Below the pieces are notes generated by a model, which did no database searches, was not told the origin of the DNA, and saw nothing but the letters and a program-made list of their open reading frames with translations. This document shows positions 1-9,506 of a stretch of DNA of 64,000 bases, piece by piece. Where the stretch lies: the IMG/VR virus record IMGVR_UViG_3300010883_000011, positions 21,773-85,772 of that record. One strand, 5' to 3'. The DNA is from a virus. The position numbers were made by a program, and so were the translations under genes. Position 1 is the stretch's first letter, and each line of letters opens with the position of its first letter.

Positions 1-14
1 TAGGAGATGTTCTG

Positions 15-647
15 TTGAGGTCGGAGGGAGACTATTTGGGGCTCTCGGTCAGAATAGCTGATCGGCTCTCTACACTTCCTGGTGGCGGGTGGCACGAAAC
101 AGCCGAGATCACAACAAGCCAGGGTATTAGAGATCTTCTCAATCTCATCGCTGAAAGTAACGTGTTTAGCAGGCTCTCAGAAAATGATACAGTCGTCTTG
201 TGTGTTGGCGTCCACGACGCGAGAGGCAATATGCCCCAAGGTCCGTGGTTCAAAGCGTATGATCATCTCTTGGAGTCCACAATTCGTAGTGGGTGCGGCA
301 CCATCGTTGTATTGATTCCGCCAAACCAATCCAAACCACACGGCACTGCGGCATCGCGTAGATGGCTTCGGAGGGCCGCCGAGCATATCAAGACCAGCGC
401 AAACGGTGTCGTTGGTGTTCAGGTGGTAGATCCAAACACCAGCCAAGGATTTCTCCCCAACGTCTGGGTCAATGATTGTGAACTCACGTCGCAGGGATAT
501 GTTGATTTAGCAATCGAAGTTGTCGGTCATATTGCGGCTGACAACGTCAAAACGGACGTACCCGTGGTGGTTGCCTCTGTACCAGGACCCGCGCATGGTG
601 TTACCATTACCATGCCTGCTGACCGAAAAAGATGGAGGGGCGCATGA
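15..647 (+). CDS. SGNH/GDSL-hydrolase-like phage protein, possibly 5'-partial
   Basis: About 210 residues. The pattern resembles an SGNH hydrolase: a hydrophobic strand followed by GVHDARG around residues 63-72 (the block III position), and near the C-terminus CELTSQGYVDLA, which is like the block V segment of that fold. The block I GDS motif is not clear; GDY at residues 5-7 may be its remnant. The TTG at 15 has a GGAG 8 bases upstream, but the frame is also open to the window edge, so the true start may lie outside. The gene overlaps the next one by ATGA. It could act on host surface glycans or decorate the virion. The family call is weak, and the catalytic triad cannot be assigned with confidence. 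Confidence 0.5.
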   Translation: MRSEGDYLGLSVRIADRLSTLPGGGWHETAEITTSQGIRDLLNLIAESNVFSRLSENDTVVLCVGVHDARGNMPQGPWFKAYDHLLESTIRSGCGTIVVLIPPNQSKPHGTAASRRWLRRAAEHIKTSANGVVGVQVVDPNTSQGFLPNVWVNDCELTSQGYVDLAIEVVGHIAADNVKTDVPVVVASVPGPAHGVTITMPADRKRWRGA

Positions 648-1171
648 CCACAAGAATCGTAGTCACCGGGGGCGTTGACCGAACCTCACACCCCGGACAC
701 CCAGATCTGTTGAGGTGCGATGCTATCGTAGCTTTTGAATGTCTCGGTGAGGACACCAAGGGCTCGCACTACAACAACAACCCCATCTTCTATCCTGATG
801 ACGACCCAACCGTAGTGGTCGTAGCTGGTGTCTCGCTTGTCATGGGGCCAGATAAAAAGGAAACCGCAGACTTGGCTCTGGCGTCGCCGCATGGATCTCT
901 TGTTGTGGTTGTGACAGGCAAGAAAGCCATCAATGTGGCACGAGCACTCAAGGCGGAAAAGAAAAATCGGAATGTGGTTATCGAGGTGATTGGTGCCGAC
1001 GTTGTTTGCGAGGTGATGGGAAATGCGTCATCGGAAGTGCGTCGATACCCACTGTTTCACCAGGACGAGCCAATCGAAATCGCGGTTGAAGAACCAGAAG
1101 CCGAGCAACCGCCCGAACCGGAACCGCAACCTGCTGGCGACGAGCACCAAGAGGAGTCCCCTGAAGGATGA
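644..1171 (+). CDS. hypothetical phage protein with acidic Pro/Glu-rich tail
   Basis: 175 residues. The ATG at 644 overlaps the preceding stop as ATGA, so it is chosen over an upstream in-frame ATG at 632. The N-terminal two thirds look globular, with alternating beta and alpha segments. The last 30 residues are almost only Glu, Pro, Gln and Ala and are probably disordered. No family is recognised. It is co-translated with virion genes on both sides, so a structural or assembly role is the likeliest inference. Confidence 0.6.
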   Translation: MTTRIVVTGGVDRTSHPGHPDLLRCDAIVAFECLGEDTKGSHYNNNPIFYPDDDPTVVVVAGVSLVMGPDKKETADLALASPHGSLVVVVTGKKAINVARALKAEKKNRNVVIEVIGADVVCEVMGNASSEVRRYPLFHQDEPIEIAVEEPEAEQPPEPEPQPAGDEHQEESPEG

Positions 1172-1797
1172 ACTACGCGCTAGCTGGCAGGGCTTTCAAT
1201 GTCTACCGTCAAACAGCGTTTATCCTTGATTCTACCGCTGCAACGGCTTCTATCACCATCACACGCCAACCCAAGCGTGAGTGCGTTGTTCAGATCAAGA
1301 TCACAGGTGGTACGACCAACACGGGGACGGTTCTGCTCACTGGCACAGTGGGGGGCGCCACAGGCCAGACGGAGACGCTGACCTTTACTGGAGCCGGTAC
1401 CCAGCTTTCCACAAAGCGGTTTACAGCGATTAGCGCCGCCACTACCAGCGGGCTGGCAGACGAGGCAACGCCACCAACTATGACGATTGAGGCGGTTGGG
1501 ACCGGTGGTTCTCGTCAGAACGCAAGCTACTTATTTCGGTCTGGTGTCAAGGTAAGCATGAATCACGCTGGTACGCAGTGGGCCATTGGAGACATTCCTG
1601 GTTCCGCCGAGCGTGAGAAGGTTGGGTTCCTCATTCCATTCGACCCGTCTTGGACGACGCGAGAAGGAGATATTTTCATCGATGATTGGAACGCCGAACA
1701 GTATATGGTTGAGGGAGTATCGTTGATGCGCGGGCCAAAGTTTGGCTCACCCGTCTTTTATCAGGTTAGAGCAGTACGGAGAGATGGGTCAGTCTGA
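1168..1797 (+). CDS. putative virion structural protein, Thr/Gly/Ala-rich beta protein
   Basis: 209 residues. The ATG at 1168 overlaps the previous stop as ATGA. The sequence is rich in Thr, Gly, Ser and Val in beta-strand-like alternation (residues 25-110), typical of connector, baseplate or fibre-associated proteins. The C-terminal part (residues 140-209) has a compact segment containing WTTREGDIFIDDWNAEQYMVEG, and short basic residues end the protein. It sits among fibre genes. A head-completion or tail-associated role is possible, but no named family is supported. Confidence 0.6.
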   Translation: MNYALAGRAFNVYRQTAFILDSTAATASITITRQPKRECVVQIKITGGTTNTGTVLLTGTVGGATGQTETLTFTGAGTQLSTKRFTAISAATTSGLADEATPPTMTIEAVGTGGSRQNASYLFRSGVKVSMNHAGTQWAIGDIPGSAEREKVGFLIPFDPSWTTREGDIFIDDWNAEQYMVEGVSLMRGPKFGSPVFYQVRAVRRDGSV

Positions 1798-1820
1798 TAC
1801 ACTCTTTGTCGGAGGTTCAA

Positions 1821-2231
1821 ATGGGAAATCCACGCGCCGCAGGCGGCAGCAGACTTTACGTCAGGCACTATACTGGCTCGGGAACGAGCGTCGGCTCCTC
1901 GTATGCGGAGGTGGAAATCTCCGTACCAGACCGTGGCATGTTGAGGCGCATTCGCGCCGATGTGACTGCGGGAACCTCTATTAGTCAGGTATCGCTGGAA
2001 ATCCGCGAAACAACTGGAGCTACCGGAAACGGCGTTATCGCCCTCTATCCGCTTCAGAGTGAACCGCTTGACGATGATCTTTCTGTGGGTCCACTTTTTT
2101 ATCAACTGGCCGGTACCGGGAGTCTTCCCGATGAGACTACGTCTGGCACGTTGTTTGTCGCTGTCAAAGTCGACGACGCCACAGCAGACCATACTGTCGC
2201 TATCAGTCTCGACATTGAAGCGGTGGATTAG
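1821..2231 (+). CDS. small virion-associated beta protein, hypothetical
   Basis: 136 residues. The ATG at 1821 follows CGGAGG with a 6-base spacer and is preferred over an in-frame TTG at 1806. The body alternates hydrophobic and small polar residues, as expected of a beta-sandwich (VAVKVDDATADHTVAISLDIE near the C-terminus). It lies directly upstream of a long fibre-like gene, whose start is 8 bases after its stop. It may be a fibre partner or capsid or tail decoration protein. No family is recognised. Confidence 0.55.
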   Translation: MGNPRAAGGSRLYVRHYTGSGTSVGSSYAEVEISVPDRGMLRRIRADVTAGTSISQVSLEIRETTGATGNGVIALYPLQSEPLDDDLSVGPLFYQLAGTGSLPDETTSGTLFVAVKVDDATADHTVAISLDIEAVD

Positions 2232-2239
2232 GAGGCAAC

Positions 2240-4282
2240 ATGGCGACCAGAACAACCCCGCCGAGGGCTCTTGCATCGGCCCAATGGAAAGAGCCAGTCG
2301 CCACGCAAGGTGCGTTGCCATCTAGCGGAAACACTGCCGGAGATATCCGAGAGGTGCTTGATGATGGCGACGGCAAACCGGCCATCTACCAGTGGGGCGG
2401 ATCATCCTGGCTGAAGATTGCCGACCCTGACGCGGCGGGAGGCAGCGGCACCGTCACCAGTGTGACTCTCTCGTCGGACAGCGGCTCGACATCGGCTATC
2501 ACAGCCTCTGGAACGTTCACGGTTGCTGGTGGAACCAACGTGTCCACCTCCGCTACTGGTACAACGGTCACAGTTACATCGACAGATCAATACGAAGGCA
2601 CCGTCACGAGCGTAACCCCAGCCGCAGACAGTGGGTCTGGTACGGCGATCACTTCAACCGGCACGCTTACAGCTACTGGTGGAACAGGAATCACCACTTC
2701 GGTGAGTGGCACGACAGTTACCATTGATGCAGACAACAATGGGACAGTCACCAGCGTCACACCAGGGGCGGATTCTGGAAGCGGTACTGCCATCACTGGC
2801 AGTGGGACCATCACTGTCGCTGGCACCTCCAATGAGGTAGACACGTCCGTATCCGGCACCACCGTGACGGTGGGCCTACCCGACGACGTGACCGTGGGCA
2901 ACACGCTCACGGTAGACACGGATGTCACAGACACAACAACCCACACGACCGCCGCTTCCCATATTGACTTTGACGCGACGGGCATCATCGCAACAGGTCA
3001 AACCGGAAACAACATCGGCCTAAACCTGGACCTCAACTCCGACTCACCCACAATGGTTGGAACGGTGAACAACACCGGGTTGGATATCGACTTGGTGGGC
3101 GGGGCTTCTGGTACTCAAACGAACACCGGAATCGATGTCAATGTCTCCGGCGCTGCCACGAACTACTCTGCCATTTTCATGGGCGGAAACGTGGGCATTG
3201 GAACGACGGAACCAACATATGCCCTTGAGGTCGCTGGTAATGTCGGGTTCGACGAGTATCTGTACCACAACGACGATCCCGACACGTTCATCCGACTACA
3301 GGCAAATGCGCTTGATATCAACTGCGGCAATGTAAAGCTAATCAGCTACTACGAGACGGGCAACGATGCTGTCCACGTCAACCCACAAAACGGGGATGTC
3401 AACTTCCAGGTTGATGCGAGTGGAGGAGTAGAGGCAGACTATGCGTTTTTTGTTGATGCCGGGCTAAATAAGGTTTCAATCGGTACTGGCACTCCAAAGA
3501 CCAAGTTGACGGTTGCGGGGGCGATTACTCTTGTAGAGCAAGCCGCTGCCGATGCAAGCGTTGAGACCTACGGCCAAATCTGGGTGAACACGGCTACGCC
3601 AAACGAACTCTACTTCACGACAGATGCTGGGGATGATATCCCGATTACATCTGGTACGGCTGTTGCTTCGGTGACGAGCCTTGACTTGGCATCTGATAGT
3701 GGAAGCACCAGCGCAATCACTACCAGCGGCACGCTCACGATTGCAGGCACCGCCAACGAGATCGAAACGAGCGCCACCGGAACAACTGTGACTGTTGGTC
3801 TTCCGTCCAACGTGGTTATCGCTGGCGACCTCAAGGTGAGCGGGAACGACATTGAGGACTCTGGCGACAACAACATCATTGGGTCGGACGGAAGCGGAAA
3901 CATTGATATCGCGGCGTCGACTAAAACCACATCCATTTCTGGTCCGACGATTCATGGAGAGGGAATTCGTCAGGCATTCACAGAGATTAGTGTGCTTGGG
4001 GCGACTGCGTTAGACACGACCAACACCTGGATCAACGCTAACGCTGCCAGCAATGCCGTCAACCTCACCCTTCCAAGTGCGGCTGGGGTTGGTCCTGGGT
4101 TCTTGTTGTTTATCCATGACTTCAACGGAACCGGGGCTACGAATAACATTGTGATCTCTCGCGCTGGCTCCGACACGATTGGCGGGGCCGTCAGCAAGAC
4201 CATCTCAATGGCTAACGGGCATCTGGAAGTCATTTCCAATGGCGTAAATGCGTGGGGCGTTATCAGCGAGCTACTGTCTTGA
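2240..4282 (+). CDS. tail fibre or appendage protein with repeated GTVTSVT modules
   Basis: 680 residues; the ATG at 2240 follows GGAGG. Four related modules of about 45 residues begin with GTVTSVT or a close variant near residues 70, 120, 168 and 474. Each continues with an S/G-rich turn and ends in a TTVTV strand. Between the third and fourth modules is a unique segment containing AALEVAGN-like and GIGTTEPTYALEVAG text, common in phage and bacterial trimeric fibre stalks. The C-terminal 100 residues form a different Gly/Ala-rich domain, probably the tip. A fibre or receptor-binding role is inferred from composition and architecture. It is followed by a hairpin and a new ribosome site. Confidence 0.72.
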   Translation: MATRTTPPRALASAQWKEPVATQGALPSSGNTAGDIREVLDDGDGKPAIYQWGGSSWLKIADPDAAGGSGTVTSVTLSSDSGSTSAITASGTFTVAGGTNVSTSATGTTVTVTSTDQYEGTVTSVTPAADSGSGTAITSTGTLTATGGTGITTSVSGTTVTIDADNNGTVTSVTPGADSGSGTAITGSGTITVAGTSNEVDTSVSGTTVTVGLPDDVTVGNTLTVDTDVTDTTTHTTAASHIDFDATGIIATGQTGNNIGLNLDLNSDSPTMVGTVNNTGLDIDLVGGASGTQTNTGIDVNVSGAATNYSAIFMGGNVGIGTTEPTYALEVAGNVGFDEYLYHNDDPDTFIRLQANALDINCGNVKLISYYETGNDAVHVNPQNGDVNFQVDASGGVEADYAFFVDAGLNKVSIGTGTPKTKLTVAGAITLVEQAAADASVETYGQIWVNTATPNELYFTTDAGDDIPITSGTAVASVTSLDLASDSGSTSAITTSGTLTIAGTANEIETSATGTTVTVGLPSNVVIAGDLKVSGNDIEDSGDNNIIGSDGSGNIDIAASTKTTSISGPTIHGEGIRQAFTEISVLGATALDTTNTWINANAASNAVNLTLPSAAGVGPGFLLFIHDFNGTGATNNIVISRAGSDTIGGAVSKTISMANGHLEVISNGVNAWGVISELLS

Positions 4283-4293
4283 TAGAATAGCTA

Positions 4294-4317
4294 CCCGCAT
4301 ACAATGTGCGGGTTATT
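4294..4317 (+). terminator. possible weak intrinsic terminator after fibre gene
   Basis: CCCGCAT at 4294-4300 pairs with GTGCGGG at 4306-4312 across a 5-base loop and is followed by TTATTG. The stem is short and the T tract interrupted, so attenuation is as likely as full termination. Confidence 0.4.
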
Positions 4318-4349
4318 GAACCGGCAATATAGACGCCCAGGAGGTGCAA

Positions 4350-7300
4350 ATGCCAACCGAACCGATGCTGCCAGCCACCAATGAAATCACGCTCGACGAA
4401 GACAACCTTGTCTTGATCGTTGTTCCAACCGTCGCGGACCCAGATGTTCTGGTTCCAACTATTGTGAGCCTTGCGACTCGTCTGCCGTACTCCACACGGG
4501 TTGTGCTGGCTGTCAATTCGGATCGCCCCGAGCTTGCGAAGAAAGCAGTCGAACAGTGCCAGAATGTGAAGCTGCCTAACGGCGACCCAATGAACCTTGA
4601 TGTGTATTGGGATGATGGCCTTGTTGGATTCGGAAACGCGATCAACCACGGCATTATGCACGCCGCACAAACTGGTGGTCTGCCCCCGTACACCATCGTT
4701 TTCAACGATGACCTGCGTGTCACAGAGGGGTGGATGCAGGGGCTTATTGCGGCAGCGGAAGCCGACTACATTCACCTGTTGAGCGAGCCAGCCCAACCTA
4801 TACGGTCGACCATGAACATCGACACCGACGATGACGCGCTGGTTCACCCCCCACGGGACCGCAACCTCTATGGGAGGGTGGGCATGGTTGGTCCCGTGAC
4901 CGACTGTGCGGCTGGGGTGCAACAGGTCGTGCATGACCAGGGCTCGCGAAAGGCCATGATCTCATCTGTGGACGGCTACGAACAGTTTGCCGCCGGATGG
5001 AGAGCCGCCAACGAAGGGAAAATATTTTCGACTTCCTTCTTGTCTGGCTACTGCATGATGTTCACAAGGGACTGCCTTGTAGACTTGTTTCTCAAGGACG
5101 CCTCTGGAGAAAACTATACAGGCCCCTTCGATGGTGACCAGTACCCGGTAGCGGGATTTGAAGACAACGACATCTGCCTGCGTGCGGAGTTGTTGGGTTG
5201 GCGTCAGGCCGTGGCCTATGACACCTTCATCGGGCACCTTGGTCATCAGACCTTTGACCGGGCGTTCCCAGAAGAGTTGCGCGGAATGCGGAATCGATTG
5301 CAGTACCTTCGACGGTGGCGCGATTTCAACAACCACGAAGAACCCCTCAAGCTGGTCGGGATGTACCGAGCCCGCATCGGGAACGTCAACGATCTCCACG
5401 TTTTTCGACAGTCGGTATTGCGCCACTCATCTGTGTTGGATGGGTTCGCGGTGATGCTGACAAACAATCCTCTCGATATGCAAGACGGCAACGATTGGGA
5501 AATGTTGAAGCCGTCTTTGCGGCCCGAAGACCTTGAAATGCTGCAAGCGTGTAGCGAGGCTTCTCAACAAGAAGTCACGGCTGCTTTGCAGACATGGCTG
5601 ACCCGGCTTGTGGAACAGAACCCCGGCGGCTGTTGTGGAGACATTCAAGTCGACGCTTGGACCGGCTCATTCAATGAACGGGATGAACGAAACGCGGGTA
5701 TCGCCCTTGCGGAGTCCATGGACGCGGACTGGATTATCTCCATTGACACAGACGAGTTTTTGGAAGACCGCGTTACGCGCAGGTTGCTTGACAGGATCAT
5801 GCTCCATCCAGATCCTATGGTCGATAGCGTAGACGTTGGTTGGTTGAATCATTGGGACTCCACCCGCTCGGTACGCATTGACAGACCGTGGGGAGACGAC
5901 GGTACGCACACGGGCGGTATGCGTGGGCCCCGGCTGTGGCGGGTCTGCAAAGCTGCTCCCAAGCGCATCCAGGCTGGAAACTACCTCGGGCTCCACTGCG
6001 GCAACGCCCCGGAGTCAAACAACTTTTCTCGCGTGATTAGCGGAATTCGATTCCGGCACTTTGGGTACACAAGGGACATGGATCGGGCGACAAAATATGC
6101 CCGCTACATGCAAATCGATCCGACGCCGGATCTGAACATGGTCGGACCTAACGGCTACACGCACATTGTCGACGACGAAGGGATGCGTCTACGCCCATAC
6201 GTTTCATCGAACGGAATCGGTTTCTTCATGTTGTGCCACGCTGGGGAAGACATCGGGCAACTCATGAACTGGCTACACCAGACATACGCGCTCGTTGACC
6301 GTCAGATGCTCGTATGGACCGATGCGTGGAACGACGACGACAAGTCCTGGACCGAGATGTCAGGGGCAAAGATCGAGGCGATCACAGAATGGCCCGCCAC
6401 CGGACCAAGCCAGGAGCTTGCAGAGTTCTGCGCGTACTATGGCGTTCAGTGGGTTCATAAAGAGCTTGACGATAACTTGGCCGAGGCACGCAACGCTGGT
6501 ATCGATGCCATGCGTGAACACCACAAGGAAGGTGTTGGTTGGGCGTGGTTTATGGACCCAGACGAATGGGTAAATTGGGGGGAAGCTGCTTACGCTATCC
6601 GCTCGATGGCGGAGATCTCGGATTCTTGGGGTTGGATGTTGAAGTTCCGAAACATCCACAACGACGGCGAAGACTTCAGCTATTCCGAACGTGTTTCTCT
6701 TTGTCGGCTCGACAAGGAGGGACGGATGAGAATGAATGGCAGGGTGCATGAGGGCTTTGACAAGTCGCTCGCTGCTATCCAAGAAAGCGGAATACACCCA
6801 CGTCTTCGGTATGCTCCATTTGAGTCGATCCATCTTGGGCTCAACAAGACGCCGGAACAGATCCAGAAGAAGCTGCAATACTACACTGGCTTACTTTTGA
6901 AGCAGCTTGAAGAAGACCCGCTGTCTCCAGGTAGCTGGACCTCACTCGGGCTTCAGCTTGTCAATGAGGGACAAGTCGAAAAGGCTATCGAGTGCTACGA
7001 GCGTGGAATCTTGTGCGCTGGTAACTCCTATCTGCCATACAAAGAACTCGGCCTTGTCTATCTACGATTGGCACGCCAACTGTTTGAACAAGTGCGCGAC
7101 CTCACTATCGAGGAACACAAATTTCATCAGTACGCAGTGGAGATCGTCGAGTCCGTTTCGCGCTTTGCCCCGGAACAAGCCATCATTGGTATGCCGCATC
7201 CAGATGGAGAAACCAATTCGTTTGAGCTACCGCATTTTCCGTTTGAGATGATGGTGCAAAACGAGGTTCTTGAGGTAGAGGCACCGGTTGTTGAGGTAGA

Positions 7301-7391
7301 ATGCACAAATGGCAAAACCACTCATGCAGATAACGGCAACGTCCATGCGGGCAACGGTAATCGCGTTCAAGAACCTCAAATACAAGGCTAA
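4350..7391 (+). CDS. triple-domain glycosyltransferase family 2-like protein with C-terminal TPR
   Basis: 1013 residues; AGGAGG lies just upstream of the ATG at 4350. Three GT-A-like units can be read. Unit one (about 20-260) has VVPTVADPDVLVPT at its start and VFNDDL near residue 116. Unit two (about 363-560) has the acidic SIDTDEF near 464. Unit three (about 620-810) has HAGEDIGQLMNW and FMDPDEW near 735. Residues 860-920 read as one or two TPR repeats. Family 2 enzymes transfer sugars from nucleotide sugars using such acidic motifs. Its place inside the tail and fibre cluster suggests it glycosylates a virion protein, but hypermodified DNA is another possible acceptor. The gene overlaps the next by 83 bases. 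Confidence 0.8.
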   Translation: MPTEPMLPATNEITLDEDNLVLIVVPTVADPDVLVPTIVSLATRLPYSTRVVLAVNSDRPELAKKAVEQCQNVKLPNGDPMNLDVYWDDGLVGFGNAINHGIMHAAQTGGLPPYTIVFNDDLRVTEGWMQGLIAAAEADYIHLLSEPAQPIRSTMNIDTDDDALVHPPRDRNLYGRVGMVGPVTDCAAGVQQVVHDQGSRKAMISSVDGYEQFAAGWRAANEGKIFSTSFLSGYCMMFTRDCLVDLFLKDASGENYTGPFDGDQYPVAGFEDNDICLRAELLGWRQAVAYDTFIGHLGHQTFDRAFPEELRGMRNRLQYLRRWRDFNNHEEPLKLVGMYRARIGNVNDLHVFRQSVLRHSSVLDGFAVMLTNNPLDMQDGNDWEMLKPSLRPEDLEMLQACSEASQQEVTAALQTWLTRLVEQNPGGCCGDIQVDAWTGSFNERDERNAGIALAESMDADWIISIDTDEFLEDRVTRRLLDRIMLHPDPMVDSVDVGWLNHWDSTRSVRIDRPWGDDGTHTGGMRGPRLWRVCKAAPKRIQAGNYLGLHCGNAPESNNFSRVISGIRFRHFGYTRDMDRATKYARYMQIDPTPDLNMVGPNGYTHIVDDEGMRLRPYVSSNGIGFFMLCHAGEDIGQLMNWLHQTYALVDRQMLVWTDAWNDDDKSWTEMSGAKIEAITEWPATGPSQELAEFCAYYGVQWVHKELDDNLAEARNAGIDAMREHHKEGVGWAWFMDPDEWVNWGEAAYAIRSMAEISDSWGWMLKFRNIHNDGEDFSYSERVSLCRLDKEGRMRMNGRVHEGFDKSLAAIQESGIHPRLRYAPFESIHLGLNKTPEQIQKKLQYYTGLLLKQLEEDPLSPGSWTSLGLQLVNEGQVEKAIECYERGILCAGNSYLPYKELGLVYLRLARQLFEQVRDLTIEEHKFHQYAVEIVESVSRFAPEQAIIGMPHPDGETNSFELPHFPFEMMVQNEVLEVEAPVVEVECTNGKTTHADNGNVHAGNGNRVQEPQIQG

Positions 7392-7845
7392 GGACATGGA
7401 GGCTATGGCCATGACCCAAGCGGGAGTCATCTACAAGACGCAGGTTATGATCAATGCGTCTGTGAAAGGCCCGAGCCTTGATCGCCTGCAAAGGATGGGG
7501 TACCCGTACAGCAAGCGGCGTCACCCAGGCGGGATCGATACCTCAACGCTCGGCGGAAAATACATCCGGCAACGCTACCTTGTGCATAAACGGAGCGGGA
7601 AGTTTGCCCGCTCAATCAAAGGAAAGCTGGAGCTTCACAAGGGGAGACAGAGCTACCTTGTCTATGCCAACAAAGGCACCGCAAAGCACATCAAGTTTGT
7701 GATCGAAGGAACCCGGATCATGCACGGTCGCAACATTATCTGGATGACTGGAAAAGAGAAAATGGTACAGCGTCGAATGAAGAAAGCAATCGTGAAAACA
7801 TTTGGGGCACAGTTGCGAGCCCAAGCGATGATTAGGATCGGATAG
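7309..7845 (+). CDS. HK97 gp10-like tail completion/neck protein
   Basis: 178 residues, basic. The N-terminal part (helical ...VIAFKNLKYKAKDMEAMA...) followed by a Lys-rich segment with LVYANKGTAKHIKF fits the HK97 gp10-like family, which joins tail to head. Its position just before a tail-terminator-like gene agrees. The start is uncertain: ATG 7309 keeps the family-like N-terminus but overlaps the previous gene by 83 bases. ATG 7411, with GGAGG 8 bases upstream, would give a shorter protein starting after the overlap. Confidence 0.6.
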   Translation: MAKPLMQITATSMRATVIAFKNLKYKAKDMEAMAMTQAGVIYKTQVMINASVKGPSLDRLQRMGYPYSKRRHPGGIDTSTLGGKYIRQRYLVHKRSGKFARSIKGKLELHKGRQSYLVYANKGTAKHIKFVIEGTRIMHGRNIIWMTGKEKMVQRRMKKAIVKTFGAQLRAQAMIRIG

Positions 7846-7853
7846 GTATTTGA

Positions 7854-8279
7854 ATGGCTTTATCAGTAGCGAGTAGTACAGAAGATGTCATGCAAGTGCT
7901 TAGGCACGCGCTGGTCACAGATAGCACTATCGCTGCCGTGGTTGGCGACAACGTCTGGACCTCCCATGTCATGGATGCGGATGCTGCGTCAGTGCCGTTT
8001 CCCTGCATCGTAATGAGCGTGGAGGGTGGCAGCGGATTCTACAACGGGGTGCTGCAATTCGTCACCATCGATATCTACGCGTACTCCAAGATCAGCCAAG
8101 GCCAAGCAGCCTCTATCTATGACAAGATCTACAAGGTTCTCCAAGCAAATCGATTGGCTCTGGACAACGTAGACGCAAAGGGCGTGATCACCGAGAACGA
8201 GCGCCCAAGTGCCATGTATAACGACTCCCTCAAGGCTTGGGCTATGCGTGGTATTTGGGTAGCACTGACGGCGGGCTGA
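7854..8279 (+). CDS. tail terminator-like protein (DUF3168-type)
   Basis: 141 residues. The sequence fits the small alpha/beta tail-terminator or DUF3168 pattern. It has a helical start with VLRHALVTDSTIAAVVG, then FPCIVMSVEGGSGFYNG, then the strand LQFVTIDIYAY and the helix ASIYDKIYKVLQ. Such proteins cap the assembled tail tube and dock it to the neck. Its place between the gp10-like protein and the tail tube supports the call. Only a weak purine-rich ribosome site precedes ATG 7854. Confidence 0.65.
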   Translation: MALSVASSTEDVMQVLRHALVTDSTIAAVVGDNVWTSHVMDADAASVPFPCIVMSVEGGSGFYNGVLQFVTIDIYAYSKISQGQAASIYDKIYKVLQANRLALDNVDAKGVITENERPSAMYNDSLKAWAMRGIWVALTAG

Positions 8280-8284
8280 AGCGT

Positions 8285-8812
8285 ATGTCTACTTCCCACG
8301 CATGGGCTGTCATTCACAGCAGCAAAGACACCTCTTGGCGTACTCCTCGGGCACTTTTCGACGCACTGGATAACGAGTTTGGATTTCAACTCGACGCCGC
8401 AGCGGCGAGCGATAACCGCCTCTGCGCTTCCTATTTCGGACCAGACCACGTTCTCCCCGAACGTCGCGATGCTCTAGAATCGCCCTGGGACCGTGCTGTG
8501 GTCTATTGCAATCCACCTTATGGGCGTGGGGTTGGCAAGTGGGTTGAGCACGCCTGGAGGCAAAGCAGGGCTGGTGCAACGGTCGTTCTTCTGGTCATGT
8601 CCTGCACGGATACGGCTTGGTGGCACGACTTTGCTTGGAAGGCGGATGAAATCCGGTTAGTGCGTGGTAGGCTAAGGTTCACACGAAGCGATGGCACACC
8701 TGCTGCTGCTGCGCCAAAAGGCAGCGCAATCATCATCTTTAGATCTCATGTTCCAGGGGACGGATGGCCCGATGGTCCCCGCGTACGAAGCTGGCAAATG
8801 GAGGCCAAGTGA
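8285..8812 (+). CDS. phage Dam-type DNA N6-adenine methyltransferase
   Basis: 175 residues. It matches the phage N6-adenine methyltransferase family along its length. HSSKDTSWRTPRALFDALDNEF opens the domain, LDAAAASDNRLCASYF follows, and the catalytic NPPYG is near residues 78-82. IRLVRGRLRF and the end SAIIIFR close it. It methylates adenine in DNA from S-adenosylmethionine, probably to evade restriction. ATG 8285 begins 5 bases after the previous stop, with a poor ribosome site. It is unusual to find it inside the tail-assembly cluster, between the terminator and the tail tube. Confidence 0.9.
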   Translation: MSTSHAWAVIHSSKDTSWRTPRALFDALDNEFGFQLDAAAASDNRLCASYFGPDHVLPERRDALESPWDRAVVYCNPPYGRGVGKWVEHAWRQSRAGATVVLLVMSCTDTAWWHDFAWKADEIRLVRGRLRFTRSDGTPAAAAPKGSAIIIFRSHVPGDGWPDGPRVRSWQMEAK

Positions 8813-9015
8813 AAACTCAAGCGACACACCCCAGACAGCGTTCCACCGCAGACCCGGTAACCAATGTGCGTTGCATGGAGTGTTCCAAGGTTTGCGCCGT
8901 GGTTCCAACTGGTTATCGGATTGCAATGAGCAAGGATAAGGCGCTTAGTCGAATCGTGGGCGTATGCGAATGCGGTACGAAGTTTTCCTTTCCGACAACC
9001 GAAGAGAGTGAATAG
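8809..9015 (+). CDS. small zinc-ribbon protein
   Basis: 68 residues. GTG 8809 overlaps the methylase stop as GTGA, with TGGAGG upstream. Cysteines in CMECSKVC (about residues 21-28) and CECG (about 52-55) form a likely four-Cys zinc site around a 25-residue insert. Function unknown. Translational coupling with the methylase and the following zinc-ribbon protein suggests the three are expressed together. Confidence 0.65.
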   Translation: MKTQATHPRQRSTADPVTNVRCMECSKVCAVVPTGYRIAMSKDKALSRIVGVCECGTKFSFPTTEESE

Positions 9016-9413
9016 TGCCCGCGCCGAAGGGAGAAGAACGCATTGGGAAGCTGGAAAGGCATCTGGCGATGCAAGAGCATGAGCTACAGACGCTAGCCGC
9101 TCTTGTTTCAATCGCCATCAACAACAACAGCGAACCAGACGAGCAGGACGACAGTAAACGCGGCAACGTAAATCCAGACCATATCTGGTCTTGCAAGAAG
9201 TGTGGGTCGCGGTTGGGGTTCTACGATCCGAATGAAGATATGCTCCGCGTGAGGTACAAGGACTTCGTCGCGTACATTCGTTTGGGAGAGGGAGGCATGT
9301 TCAAAGTCTTATGCCGCTCATGCTCCGAAATGAATGAGGTAAATTGGATCAACGAGATTCCCAAGGAAGCAACCACAAACGGGACACCCGATCCAAATCT
9401 ACAGCGAAGGTAG
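9015..9413 (+). CDS. zinc-ribbon protein with N-terminal helix
   Basis: 132 residues. GTG 9015 overlaps the previous TAG by one base. Residues 1-45 form a charged helix, probably a coiled coil. Residues 56-115 carry CKKCG and CRSC as a split zinc ribbon around a beta-rich insert. The shape recalls small Com-like zinc regulators, but the similarity is limited to the metal ligands. Unknown function, expressed with the methylase. Confidence 0.6.
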   Translation: MPAPKGEERIGKLERHLAMQEHELQTLAALVSIAINNNSEPDEQDDSKRGNVNPDHIWSCKKCGSRLGFYDPNEDMLRVRYKDFVAYIRLGEGGMFKVLCRSCSEMNEVNWINEIPKEATTNGTPDPNLQRR

Positions 9414-9506
9414 ACTGGAGGGATGCACTGTGATAGGTTTTTGAAAGACGCCTTTTAGGTGCGACCCGCTCCATAAATCCAATGATCTCAAGCGAGGCGC
9501 AGCACT

